Below are positions 15,388 through 23,081 of a stretch of DNA of 64,000 nt, piece by piece. The stretch covers positions 1 to 64,000 of the forward strand of contig NZ_JARGZF010000004.1 in assembly GCF_029222705.1 (NCBI RefSeq), in the 5' to 3' direction. How positions within the stretch are numbered: position 1 is the first letter of the stretch; every line of letters starts with the position of its first letter. This stretch comes from Knoellia sp. p5-6-4 (GTDB lineage: Bacteria > Actinomycetota > Actinomycetes > Actinomycetales > Dermatophilaceae). A program made the translations under genes and the position numbers. The notes below the pieces were generated by a model that was not told where the DNA came from, searched no databases, and was given only the letters and a program-made list of their open reading frames with translations.

Positions 15388-16251
15388 ATGCACCCGACGT
15401 TGAGACGACTGGACGAACTGGCGGCCGGCCTCGCGGCTGACCCCGCGGTGCTGGCCGTCCTCGGGCTGGGGTCCGCCGGCGCGGAACACGGCCGCTTCGA
15501 CAGCCACTCCGACATCGACTTCTGGCTCGTCGTGTCCGACGGCGCGTCCAAGCGGCGCTACCTCGAGCAGATCGAGTGGCTGAGCGGGTTCGGCGGTCGG
15601 CTCGCCTACAGCTTCGCCAACGACCCGAACGGCCGGAAGGCACTCCTCGACGACGGCCTCTTCCTCGAGTACGCGGTCTTCACCCCACCGGAAGTGCGCC
15701 GTCTGCCGTTCAGCGGGGCGCGTGTGGTGTGGCAGCGTCCCGGTGCACCGTTCGACCCGGACGACCACCCCGGCCCGCCTGCGCCGACAGCCTTGGACAG
15801 CGTCGAGTTCCACGTCAACGAGGCGCTGACCAACCTGTTCGTTGGGCTCCACCGCGAGCTGCGCGGCGAGCGTCTCACCGCCTTCCGCTTCATCCAGGTC
15901 TACGCGGTCGACCGTGTGCTGGCCCTGCTGCGCCTGGACCCGGGTCGTCCGTGGGTTCAGCGGGACCCGTTCGAGTCCACCCGGCGCGTCGAGACCTCCT
16001 TCGATGACGTGCCCTTGGGCCGCATGGTCCCCGGCTACGCACGGAACACGGCGGCTGCCGGCGCGACGCTGGAGTGGCTCACGAACCACTTCGAGACTGA
16101 CCCCGTCATGGTCGGCGCCGTACGGGAGCTCCTGGGCGCACCGAGTGACGGTCCGTCCCCAGACAGACCTACCCGGCGGCCACATGAAGGGCAGCGGCCC
16201 TCACACGAAGAGATCGGCATCGGGGACAGCGGCACGTGGTCAGGTCCATGA
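15388..16251 (+). CDS. Nucleotidyltransferase (aminoglycoside/lincosamide-type)
   Basis: The 287-residue protein begins MHPTLRRLDELAAGLAADP. GLGSAGAEHGRFDSHSDID is the G-S...D-x-D signature of the polymerase-beta nucleotidyltransferase fold, in the arrangement seen in lincosamide and aminoglycoside nucleotidyltransferases. The helical C-terminal part (FHVNEALTNLFVGLHREL, FRFIQVYAVDRVLALLRL) fits the substrate-binding domain of that group. Such enzymes transfer AMP to a drug hydroxyl. Whether this one confers resistance cannot be told. It ends facing the PepSY gene. Confidence 0.7.
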   Translation: MHPTLRRLDELAAGLAADPAVLAVLGLGSAGAEHGRFDSHSDIDFWLVVSDGASKRRYLEQIEWLSGFGGRLAYSFANDPNGRKALLDDGLFLEYAVFTPPEVRRLPFSGARVVWQRPGAPFDPDDHPGPPAPTALDSVEFHVNEALTNLFVGLHRELRGERLTAFRFIQVYAVDRVLALLRLDPGRPWVQRDPFESTRRVETSFDDVPLGRMVPGYARNTAAAGATLEWLTNHFETDPVMVGAVRELLGAPSDGPSPDRPTRRPHEGQRPSHEEIGIGDSGTWSGP

Positions 16252-16414
16252 GCCCGCTAGGTGCTTCCCGCAGCCGTCCCTCCATCGACGGTCTCGTACC
16301 AGGTGTGCGCGTCGGCGTCGCGGAGTGAGGACAGCGAGGGGATGACCGCCGCGAACAGCGGGGCCCGCACCGTGGGTGCGGACCCCGCCGAGGTGTGCCG
16401 AGCGGAGCCGGGCG

Positions 16415-16888
16415 TCAGACCGTGGTGGACATGGTGGACGTGGTCGTGTTGCCGGAAGGGCTGGTCGAGGGCGTCTGCTGCTCACCCGGGCCGTGCTGGC
16501 CGTGCATGCGACCCGGGCCGCCGGTGCGGGTCTCGATGGTCTTGAGGTCCTTGCTGACCTCGAGCATGACCGGGGTGCCGTCCTTGGTGCCGAGGACGTC
16601 GTAGGAGCCGTCGGGGTCCTTCCGCGCGCTCTGGACCGTGACGGCTGAGTCCTTGGCCTTGACCGCGGCGGTGACCTTGGCGAGCTCGTCGCCGGTGACG
16701 GCGGTGTGGGCATGGCCGCCCCGGCCTGTGCCCTCGGCCGACGCCTCGGCCGACGCCTCGGCCGAGTACCAGGTCTGGGCGACTTGGCTCGTGGTGGAGG
16801 CGTTGGACACCGCCGTCACGCCTCCCACCAGCACCCCGGCGGCCGCCACAGCGGCGGCCGTGATCGCGAGATCTTTTCTGACAGACAT
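16415..16888 (-). CDS. Secreted PepSY-domain protein
   Basis: ATG 16888 (MSVRKDLAITAAAVAAAGVL) gives 157 residues; the longer frame upstream is an artefact of the G+C-rich leader. The N-terminus is an export signal. A short SAEASAEASAEG tract follows, then a PepSY region (VTGDELAKVTAAVKAKDSAV, then GSYDVLGTKDGTPVMLEVSK). The C-terminus is Ser/Thr/Pro-rich. PepSY domains occur in peptidase inhibitors and envelope sensors; the partner is unknown. A purine-rich stretch at 16899-16904 (AGAAAG on the minus strand) could be its ribosome binding site. Confidence 0.65.
   Translation of the reverse strand: MSVRKDLAITAAAVAAAGVLVGGVTAVSNASTTSQVAQTWYSAEASAEASAEGTGRGGHAHTAVTGDELAKVTAAVKAKDSAVTVQSARKDPDGSYDVLGTKDGTPVMLEVSKDLKTIETRTGGPGRMHGQHGPGEQQTPSTSPSGNTTTSTMSTTV
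16733..16768. repeat. 12-nt tandem repeat inside the PepSY gene
   Basis: CTCGGCCGACGC occurs twice in a row, followed by a third imperfect copy. It encodes the SAEASAEASAEG tract and is a likely length-variable site. Confidence 0.6.
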
Positions 16889-17177
16889 GTGTGTGCACCT
16901 TTCTCGTGACATCCCTCGGGCATCTGCCCGGTGTTGTGTCCACGGTTGTGCGGCTGCCTGTCGGGACCCGTGCCCCCGGATGTGAAGAGCCTGTGAGGGA
17001 GGGTGTGCTCGACAGGCTCGGCCGGACCCCGGGCTGTGGGCGGCCTTTCGACCAGGTGCCGCGCTGAGCCGGGTGTCGTCGCAGGCCGGGCCCTCCCGTG
17101 ACCGCTGGGTGACCGCCCTCTGGCCGGCCGGTAGCATGACGGCGTCCTGAGGCACCCGAGCACTGGAGCCCTCACGC

Positions 17178-18650
17178 GTGAACACCCCCAGCGGCACCGT
17201 CCGCCCCGCCGCCGTCATCGTCCTCGCTGCAGGTGAGGGCACCCGGATGAAGTCCGCAACCCCCAAGGTCCTCCACCGCATCGGAGGCCGCACGCTCGTG
17301 GGCCACGCGATCGCCGCGGCCCGGGCCACCAGCCCCGAGCACCTGGCCGTCGTCGTCCGGCACGAGCGCGACCTCGTCGCGGCTCACGTGGCCGAGGTCG
17401 ACCCGAAGGCGATCATCGCCGACCAGGACGAGGTCAAGGGCACCGGCCGGGCGGCCGAGTGCGCCCTCGAGGTGCTCCCCGAGCACCTCGAGGGCACGGT
17501 CCTCGTCACCTACGGCGACGTCCCGCTCCTCGCCGGCGAGACGCTCCACCAGCTGGTCGAGCACCACGCGGCCAGCGGCAGCGCCGTCACGGTGATCACC
17601 GCCAACCTCGCGGACCCCACCGGTTACGGCCGCATCATCCGAGGCGCCGACGACGCGGTCGAGGGCATCGTCGAACACAAGGACGCCACCGCCGACCAGC
17701 TGGCCATCACCGAGATCAACTCGGGGATCTATGCCTTCGACGCCGAGGTGCTGCGGGACGCGCTGGCCGAGGTGACCACCGACAACGCACAGGGCGAGAA
17801 GTACCTCACCGACGTCCTGGCGATCGCCCGTGCCGCCGGGCGCCGCGTGAGCGCGCACCTCATCGACGACCTGTGGCAGACCGAGGGCGTCAACGACCGC
17901 GTGCAGCTCGCGCGCATGGGCAGGGAGCTCAACCGCCGCACCACCGAGAAGTGGATGCGTGAGGGCGTCACCATCGTCGACCCCGACACCACCTGGATCG
18001 ACGCCGACGTGACCATCGGCCGTGACGCGACCCTCCTCCCGGGCACGCAGCTGGTCGGCGCCACGAGCATCGGCGCCGACGCCGTCGTCGGCCCCGAGGT
18101 CACCCTGGTCGACACCGAGGTCGGCGCCCGTGCCGAGGTGAGGCGAGCAGAGGCCCACGGCGCGGTCATCGGGGAGGGTGCAACGGTCGGCCCGTACTCC
18201 TACCTTCGTCCGGGAACGGTGCTCGGCGCCAAGGGCAAGATCGGCGGCTTCGTCGAGACCAAGAACGCACGCATCGGTGACGGCGCCAAGGTGCCCCACC
18301 TGACCTACTGCGGCGACGCCACCATCGGCGAGGGCGCCAACATCGGAGCCGGCACGATCGTGGCCAACTACGACGGTGTCGCCAAGCACCACACCACGGT
18401 GGGGGCCCACTCGTTCGTCGGCTCCGACTCCGTGCTCATCGCCCCCGTGAACATCGCCGACGGCGCCTACGTGGCTGCGGGGTCGGCGGTCACCAGCGAC
18501 GTCGGGCCGGGCCAGATGGCGGTTGCCCGGGGCATGCAGCGCAACATCGCCGGTTGGGTGGCCCGTCGCCGCGCCGGCACCAAGACGGCGGCCGCCGCGG
18601 AGGCGGCCGCACGGCATACCCCTGACGCAGGAGAGGCGGACCAGCCGTGA
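17178..18650 (+). CDS. glmU: Bifunctional GlmU: GlcN-1-P acetyltransferase / UDP-GlcNAc pyrophosphorylase
   Basis: The 490-residue enzyme makes UDP-GlcNAc, the precursor of peptidoglycan. The N-terminal uridylyltransferase domain opens with VIVLAAGEGTRMKSATPKVL (about residues 14-33). The C-terminal left-handed beta-helix shows hexapeptide repeats (IGEGATVGPYSYLRPGTVLG, IGEGANIGAGTIVANYDGV) with the catalytic His of the acetyltransferase region. The length is usual for actinobacteria, including the short Ala-rich tail. Its stop overlaps the prs start by 4 nt, so the two are co-transcribed. Confidence 0.97.
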   Translation: MNTPSGTVRPAAVIVLAAGEGTRMKSATPKVLHRIGGRTLVGHAIAAARATSPEHLAVVVRHERDLVAAHVAEVDPKAIIADQDEVKGTGRAAECALEVLPEHLEGTVLVTYGDVPLLAGETLHQLVEHHAASGSAVTVITANLADPTGYGRIIRGADDAVEGIVEHKDATADQLAITEINSGIYAFDAEVLRDALAEVTTDNAQGEKYLTDVLAIARAAGRRVSAHLIDDLWQTEGVNDRVQLARMGRELNRRTTEKWMREGVTIVDPDTTWIDADVTIGRDATLLPGTQLVGATSIGADAVVGPEVTLVDTEVGARAEVRRAEAHGAVIGEGATVGPYSYLRPGTVLGAKGKIGGFVETKNARIGDGAKVPHLTYCGDATIGEGANIGAGTIVANYDGVAKHHTTVGAHSFVGSDSVLIAPVNIADGAYVAAGSAVTSDVGPGQMAVARGMQRNIAGWVARRRAGTKTAAAAEAAARHTPDAGEADQP

Positions 18651-19627
18651 CCGGCATCGTCAAGACCACCGAGAAGAACCTCATGGTCTTCTCGGGTCGC
18701 GCGAACCCCGAGCTGGCCGAGGAGGTCGCCTCGCTGCTCGGCACCCAGCTCGTGCCGACCACGGCCTACGACTTCGCCAACGGCGAGATCTACGTGCGCT
18801 ACCAGGAGTCCGTGCGCGGCTCGGACGCCTTCGTCATCCAGAGCCACGCCACGCCGATCAACCAGGCGATCATGGAGCAGCTGCTCATGATCGACGCGCT
18901 CAAGCGCGCCTCGGCCAAGCGGATCACCGTCGTGCTGCCGTTCTACGGCTACGCCCGCCAGGACAAGAAGCACCGCGGCCGCGAGCCGATCTCCGCGCGA
19001 CTCGTCGCCGACCTGCTCAAGACCGCCGGCGCCGACCGCCTGATGGCCGTCGACCTGCACACCGCGCAGATCCAGGGCTTCTTCGACGGACCGGTCGACC
19101 ACCTGATGGCGCTGCCGATCCTCACCGACTACGTCCGTGAAAAGTACGGCCACGAGGCGCTCGCGGTGGTCTCGCCCGACGCCGGGCGGATCAAGGTCGC
19201 CGAGCAGTGGTCGGAGCGGCTCGGGGGAGCGCCGCTGGCGTTCATCCACAAGACCCGTGACATCGACCGGCCCAACGAGATGGTGGCCAACCGCGTCGTC
19301 GGTGAGGTCGAGGGCCGCGTCTGCGTGCTCGTCGACGACATGATCGACACCGCCGGCACCATCACCAAGGCGGCCGACGCCCTGATGGCCGACGGCGCCG
19401 CCGGCGTGATCATCGCCGCGACGCACGCGATCCTCTCCGGTCCCGCAGTCGACCGCCTCAAGGCGTGCAGCGCCCTCGAGGTGATCGTCACCAACACCCT
19501 GCCCATCGGTGACGACCGCCAGTTCGACAAGCTGACGACCCTGTCGATCGCGCCCCTGATCAGCCGCGCGGTGCGCGAGGTCTTCGAGGACGGCTCCGTC
19601 ACCAGCCTGTTCGACGGCCGCGCCTGA
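18647..19627 (+). CDS. prs: Ribose-phosphate pyrophosphokinase
   Basis: The 326-residue enzyme makes PRPP from ribose-5-phosphate and ATP. It starts with GTG in the GTGA overlap with glmU. FGxx-like N-terminal residues (LMVFSGRANPELAEEVASLL), the ATP-binding YARQDKKHRGREPISARLVA loop and the PRPP motif VLVDDMIDTAGTITKAADAL (about residues 227-246) are all present. The glmU-prs pair is a standard actinobacterial arrangement. Confidence 0.97.
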   Translation: MTGIVKTTEKNLMVFSGRANPELAEEVASLLGTQLVPTTAYDFANGEIYVRYQESVRGSDAFVIQSHATPINQAIMEQLLMIDALKRASAKRITVVLPFYGYARQDKKHRGREPISARLVADLLKTAGADRLMAVDLHTAQIQGFFDGPVDHLMALPILTDYVREKYGHEALAVVSPDAGRIKVAEQWSERLGGAPLAFIHKTRDIDRPNEMVANRVVGEVEGRVCVLVDDMIDTAGTITKAADALMADGAAGVIIAATHAILSGPAVDRLKACSALEVIVTNTLPIGDDRQFDKLTTLSIAPLISRAVREVFEDGSVTSLFDGRA

Positions 19628-19643
19628 GCTCCTCGCCCCGGGC

Positions 19644-19666
19644 GTTTATCGGGTGACCCGATAAAC
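19644..19666. terminator. Perfect inverted repeat after prs
   Basis: The arms GTTTATCGGGT and ACCCGATAAAC flank a single central G, 17 nt past the prs stop. The central loop is too small for a normal hairpin. As DNA it may be a protein site; as RNA it would fold with a few unpaired central bases. A near-copy occurs 62 nt further on. Confidence 0.6.
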
Positions 19667-19701
19667 AGCCAGTCACCCCCTGGTGGCACCTCGGGTGAAG
19701 T

Positions 19702-19732
19702 GCACCTTTATCGGGTGACCCGAGAAAGGTGC
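19702..19732. repeat. Second inverted repeat, overlapping the CGNR gene stop
   Basis: CTTTATCGGGT-G-ACCCGAGAAAG (19706-19728) copies the preceding inverted repeat with one changed arm base and extends outward (GCAC/GTGC). The TAA stop codon of the minus-strand CGNR gene (19708-19710) lies in its left arm. Together the pair may act as a bidirectional terminator between convergent genes. Confidence 0.6.
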
Positions 19733-20259
19733 GCGCGGCGGGCGCGGTAGGCGGCGACGTGGGCGCGGTTGCCGCAGCCCTTCTCGCAGTAGCGCCGTGA
19801 GCGGTTCTTCGACAGGTCGATGACCACGTCGTCGCAGTCGTCGGCGGCGCACACGCCGAGCCTGCTGGTCTCGCCGCTGCGCACCACGTCGACGAGGGCC
19901 ATCGCGGCCTCGACCGCCATGCGTGTCGCGAGAGGCGCCTCCGCGGGTGTCGCGTGCAGGTGCCAGTCCCACGCGTCGTGCCGCACCAGCTGGGGGAGGG
20001 CGTGGTGCTCGGCGAGCAGCGCGTTGACGCCGGCGACCGCCTCATCGGTGTCGGCGAGCCAGATCTCACGCAGCCGGGGGCGCAGGGCCCGCACGGCCTC
20101 GAGCTCGGCGGCGTCGCGGGTGCGCGAGCCGGTCCAGCCGTAGCGGTCGAGGAAGAGGTCGAGGTCGGCCGGGGTGCGCAGCGAGTCGCCGTCGGTGGCC
20201 GTGTTGACCAGGGCGGCCGCCGCGACGAGGGCCACCTCGGTGTCATGGGCAAAAAGCAC
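19708..20259 (-). CDS. CGNR zinc-finger protein (probable regulator)
   Basis: The 183-residue protein has the ABATE-like helical N-terminal region (AHDTEVALVAAAALVNTATD...DLDLFLDRYGW). The C-terminal zinc finger is CAADDCDDVVIDLSKNRSRR followed by YCEKGCGNRAHVAAYRARR, with the four Cys and the CGNR signature. Such proteins are presumed transcription factors. It diverges from the EamA transporter gene with a spacer of about 77 nt, so that transporter is a likely target. Confidence 0.85.
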   Translation of the reverse strand: MLFAHDTEVALVAAAALVNTATDGDSLRTPADLDLFLDRYGWTGSRTRDAAELEAVRALRPRLREIWLADTDEAVAGVNALLAEHHALPQLVRHDAWDWHLHATPAEAPLATRMAVEAAMALVDVVRSGETSRLGVCAADDCDDVVIDLSKNRSRRYCEKGCGNRAHVAAYRARRAHLSRVTR

Positions 20260-20336
20260 CTTGACTCCTGTCCTGGGAGGTCCGTAACGTCATCACCATA
20301 ATCGTTTTTGCCCCTGACGCCCTGAGAAGAGGTCCC

Positions 20337-21317
20337 ATGGCCCCGCCGACCTTCACCGCATCCCGGTCGCGCGCTGGGCTGGGCCTCGGGCTCGCCCTGG
20401 CGTCGGCCGCCACCTTCGGCAGCTCCGGTGCCTTCGCCAAGCCGCTGCTGGGCGCCGGGTGGAGTCCCGGCGCGGTCGTCACGGCCCGCATCGCCGGCGC
20501 CGCACTCGTCCTCCTGCCGGCCGTGGTCGTGGTGCTGCGCGGCCGGTGGCACCTGCTGCGCCGCAACGCTCGCTTCGCCGCGGCCTACGGCGTGGTCGCC
20601 GTCGCGCTGTGCCAGTTCGCCTACTTCAACGCCGTCGAGCGGCTCTCGGTGGCCGTGGCCCTGCTGCTGGAGTACCTGGCGCCGGTGCTCATCGTCGGCT
20701 ACCTGTGGGCCCGCGGGAAGCGACCCGGGCGGCTGACCGTCGCCGGCGTCGTCCTGGCCATGGGTGGCCTGCTCCTGGTGCTCGACGTCCTCGGGGGGGT
20801 GCGGCTCAGCCTCTCCGGTGTCGCGTGGGGCCTGCTCGCCGCCACCGGGCTGGTGGGCTACTTCCTGCTCTCCGAGCACGAGCACGAGGAGTCGCTGCCG
20901 CCCCTGGCCCTGGCCTGGGCCGGCCTGGTCGTGGGGTCGCTCGTGCTCGGCATCGCCGGCCTGCTGCGGCTGCTGCCGATGACGGCGTCCGCTGCGGACG
21001 TGGTCGTCGGGGGCGTGCAGGTGGCGTGGTGGGTGCCCATCGCCGAGCTCGCCGTCGTCGCGGCGGCCTTCGCGTATGCCGCGGGCATCGGTGCGGTGCG
21101 TCACCTCGGGGCCACGATGGCGTCCTTCCTCATGCTCACCGAGGTGCTCTTCGCGATCGCGCTGGCGTGGCTCCTGCTGGGCGAGCTGCCCCGCGTCGTG
21201 CAGCTCGTGGGTGGCCTGCTCATCGTCGCGGGCGTCGTCGCCGTGCGGGTGGAGGAGCTGCGGGTGGCGCGGGCCCTGCAGCCGGCGGATTTCGCTGTGC
21301 CGACACCTGTCCCCTAA
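20337..21317 (+). CDS. EamA family (DMT superfamily) transporter
   Basis: The 326-residue protein has about ten hydrophobic helices in two EamA repeats. The first repeat begins GLALASAATFGSSGAFAKPL and the second GVAWGLLAATGLVGYFLLSE. The EamA hallmark LEYLAPVLIVGYLW follows AVERLSVAVALL. These transporters export metabolites or amino acids; the substrate is unknown. The divergent CGNR regulator suggests specific control. The pair separates prs from rplY, which usually follow each other more closely. Confidence 0.85.
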   Translation: MAPPTFTASRSRAGLGLGLALASAATFGSSGAFAKPLLGAGWSPGAVVTARIAGAALVLLPAVVVVLRGRWHLLRRNARFAAAYGVVAVALCQFAYFNAVERLSVAVALLLEYLAPVLIVGYLWARGKRPGRLTVAGVVLAMGGLLLVLDVLGGVRLSLSGVAWGLLAATGLVGYFLLSEHEHEESLPPLALAWAGLVVGSLVLGIAGLLRLLPMTASAADVVVGGVQVAWWVPIAELAVVAAAFAYAAGIGAVRHLGATMASFLMLTEVLFAIALAWLLLGELPRVVQLVGGLLIVAGVVAVRVEELRVARALQPADFAVPTPVP

Positions 21318-21458
21318 ACTTCTCGGGTTGTTGCCTCGGCGAGGGACACTGCACGGCCTCCGGTCGTGCCCGTCCGTGATCGACGCGGTGGAGTCTCCGT
21401 GCTGCGCCCCGCGTCGAGGCCTACCGCGTCATTGATCCCCACGTTTCAGGAGAGACCT

Positions 21459-22148
21459 GTGTCCGAGACCAAGCTCGTCGCCGAGATCCGCACCCAGTTC
21501 GGCAAGGGTGCCGCCCGCAAGATCCGCCGCGACCACAAGATCCCCGCCGTCATGTACGGCCACGGCTCCGAGCCGGTGCACATCACGCTTCCCGGTCACG
21601 AGACCATGCTGGCCCTCAAGGTCGCCAACGCCCTGCTGTCCATCGAGCTCGACGGCAAGGAGCAGCTCGCCCTGGCCAAGGACGTCCAGCGTGACGCCAT
21701 CAAGCCGGTCATCGAGCACGTCGACCTCGTCGTCGTGAAGCGCGGCGAGAAGGTCACCGTCGACGTGCCGGTGCACGTCGAGGGCGAGGCTGCTGCCGAG
21801 ACCGTCGTCACCGTCGACACCCAGGCGCTGCAGCTCGAGGTCGAGGCCACCCACATCCCGGAGAACGTCACCGTCTCCGTGGAGGGTCTCGAGGCCGGCA
21901 CGCAGGTCCACGCCAAGGACGTGACCCTGCCGCGCGGCGCCGAGCTCCTCACCGACCCCGAGGCCCTGGTCGTCAACGTCACGCAGCAGATCTCCGCCGA
22001 GGCCCTCGAGGCAGAGCTCGCCGAGGCCGAGGCCGAGGCCGGCATCGAGCACGAGGAGGCCGCTCCCGCCGAGGGTGAGGCCGAGGCCGCCGCTCCCGCC
22101 GAGGGGGAGGGCGAGCAGGCCGCTCCTGCCGAGGGCGAGCAGGCCTGA
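21459..22148 (+). CDS. rplY: 50S ribosomal protein L25 (general stress CTC type)
   Basis: GTG 21459 ([20 protein letters not shown]) is chosen because CAGGAGAGACCT lies directly upstream; the longer frame is spurious. The 229-residue protein has the 5S-rRNA-binding L25 domain ([20 protein letters not shown]), then the TL5/CTC C-terminal beta domain. An Ala/Glu-rich tail with [16 protein letters not shown] repeats follows. The tail is low-complexity and likely disordered. Confidence 0.95.
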   Translation: MSETKLVAEIRTQFGKGAARKIRRDHKIPAVMYGHGSEPVHITLPGHETMLALKVANALLSIELDGKEQLALAKDVQRDAIKPVIEHVDLVVVKRGEKVTVDVPVHVEGEAAAETVVTVDTQALQLEVEATHIPENVTVSVEGLEAGTQVHAKDVTLPRGAELLTDPEALVVNVTQQISAEALEAELAEAEAEAGIEHEEAAPAEGEAEAAAPAEGEGEQAAPAEGEQA

Positions 22149-22164
22149 GCCTCACTGTCCTTCC

Positions 22165-22201
22165 CCGAAGGGCCCGGTCCGATACGGACCGGGCCCTTCG
22201 G
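22165..22201 (+). terminator. Strong hairpin terminator after rplY
   Basis: A perfect 17-bp stem (arms 22165-22181 and 22185-22201) with loop ATA lies 17 nt past the rplY stop. No T-run follows. It stands between rplY and pth, so pth may have its own promoter or depend on read-through. Confidence 0.75.
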
Positions 22202-22215
22202 CATACTTGCCCCCC

Positions 22216-22812
22216 ATGGACACCTGGCTCGTGGTCGGACTCGGCAACCCGGGGCCCCGGTATGCCGGCAACCGCCACAACGTGGGAGCCATGGTGGTCG
22301 ACGACCTCGCCTCGCGGCACGGGAGCGCCCGGCTGAAGACGCACAAGTCCAGGGCCTCGATCGCCGAGGTGCGCCTCGGGGTGCTGCCCGGCGGTGCGCC
22401 CGGTCCGAAGGCGGTGCTCGCCGTCCCTTCGTCGTACATGAACGAGTCCGGCGGGCCGGTCAAGGCCCTGATGCAGTTCTTCAGCATCGACACCGATCAC
22501 CTCGTCGTGATCCACGACGAGCTGGACATCCCCGCCGGCGAGGTACGCCTGAAGAAGGGTGGGGGAGAGGGCGGGCACAACGGGCTGCGGTCGATCAGCT
22601 CGTCTCTGGACACCAGGGACTACCTGCGCGTGCGCGTCGGCATCGGGCGCCCTCCCGGCCGGATGGAGCCCGCCGACTACGTGCTCCGCGACTTCTCCGT
22701 GACCGAGCGCAAGGACCTGCCGTTCCTCATCGGTGACGCCGCGGACGCCACCGAGCAGCTCGTGGCCGAGGGACTGCTGACGGCGCAGCAGCGCTGGCAC
22801 AGCCCCCGCTGA
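22216..22812 (+). CDS. pth: Peptidyl-tRNA hydrolase
   Basis: The 198-residue enzyme releases tRNA from stalled peptidyl-tRNA. Its conserved elements are [20 protein letters not shown] (about residues 5-24, with the catalytic His after N-R), [30 protein letters not shown] and [11 protein letters not shown] 22216 fits the family length. It is the last housekeeping gene before the exopolysaccharide locus; in many actinobacteria mfd lies close by. Confidence 0.96.
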   Translation: MDTWLVVGLGNPGPRYAGNRHNVGAMVVDDLASRHGSARLKTHKSRASIAEVRLGVLPGGAPGPKAVLAVPSSYMNESGGPVKALMQFFSIDTDHLVVIHDELDIPAGEVRLKKGGGEGGHNGLRSISSSLDTRDYLRVRVGIGRPPGRMEPADYVLRDFSVTERKDLPFLIGDAADATEQLVAEGLLTAQQRWHSPR

Positions 22813-22864
22813 CCTCGTCCATCTGACCCGGACCGCCTCGCCCAAACCCTCGTCCACGATACGC

Positions 22865-22927
22865 CGTGCGCCCCCGTGGGGTAACGGGGAGAAGGGTCGA
22901 GTCCCTTACGCCGGTTGACGTAGCACG
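22865..22927 (+). other. Possible structured 5' leader of the exopolysaccharide locus
   Basis: The stretch can fold into two adjacent hairpins closed by an outer stem. CCCCGT pairs with ACGGGG (22872-22877/22884-22889). AAGGG pairs with CCCTT (22892-22896/22903-22907). CGTGC (22865-22869) pairs with GCACG (22923-22927). It lies about 155 nt before the first gene of the locus. No known riboswitch consensus is recognised. It may be chance, or a regulatory leader. Confidence 0.35.
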
Positions 22928-23081
22928 CGTGGTGGAGCTCGATCTCGCACTCGGTGGGGAGCCGTCGTGCCTTTTGCTGACTTAGCGTTCCGGCAGGGCA
23001 GCAGGCCAGGTCCGCAGGGCAAGGTCGGGTGTAGTCACCCCCGGCTGTCCTGCCCCATCGAGCACGACACAAGGGGGACCG

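Noticed and set aside
17172-18617. A 481-codon frame antisense to glmU
   Set aside because: Gly/Asp/Val-rich shadow of GlmU caused by high G+C third positions.
22872-22907. A tRNA between pth and the glycan locus
   Set aside because: GGGTCGAGTCCC looks T-arm-like, but the loop is 6 nt and no acceptor or anticodon arm fits.
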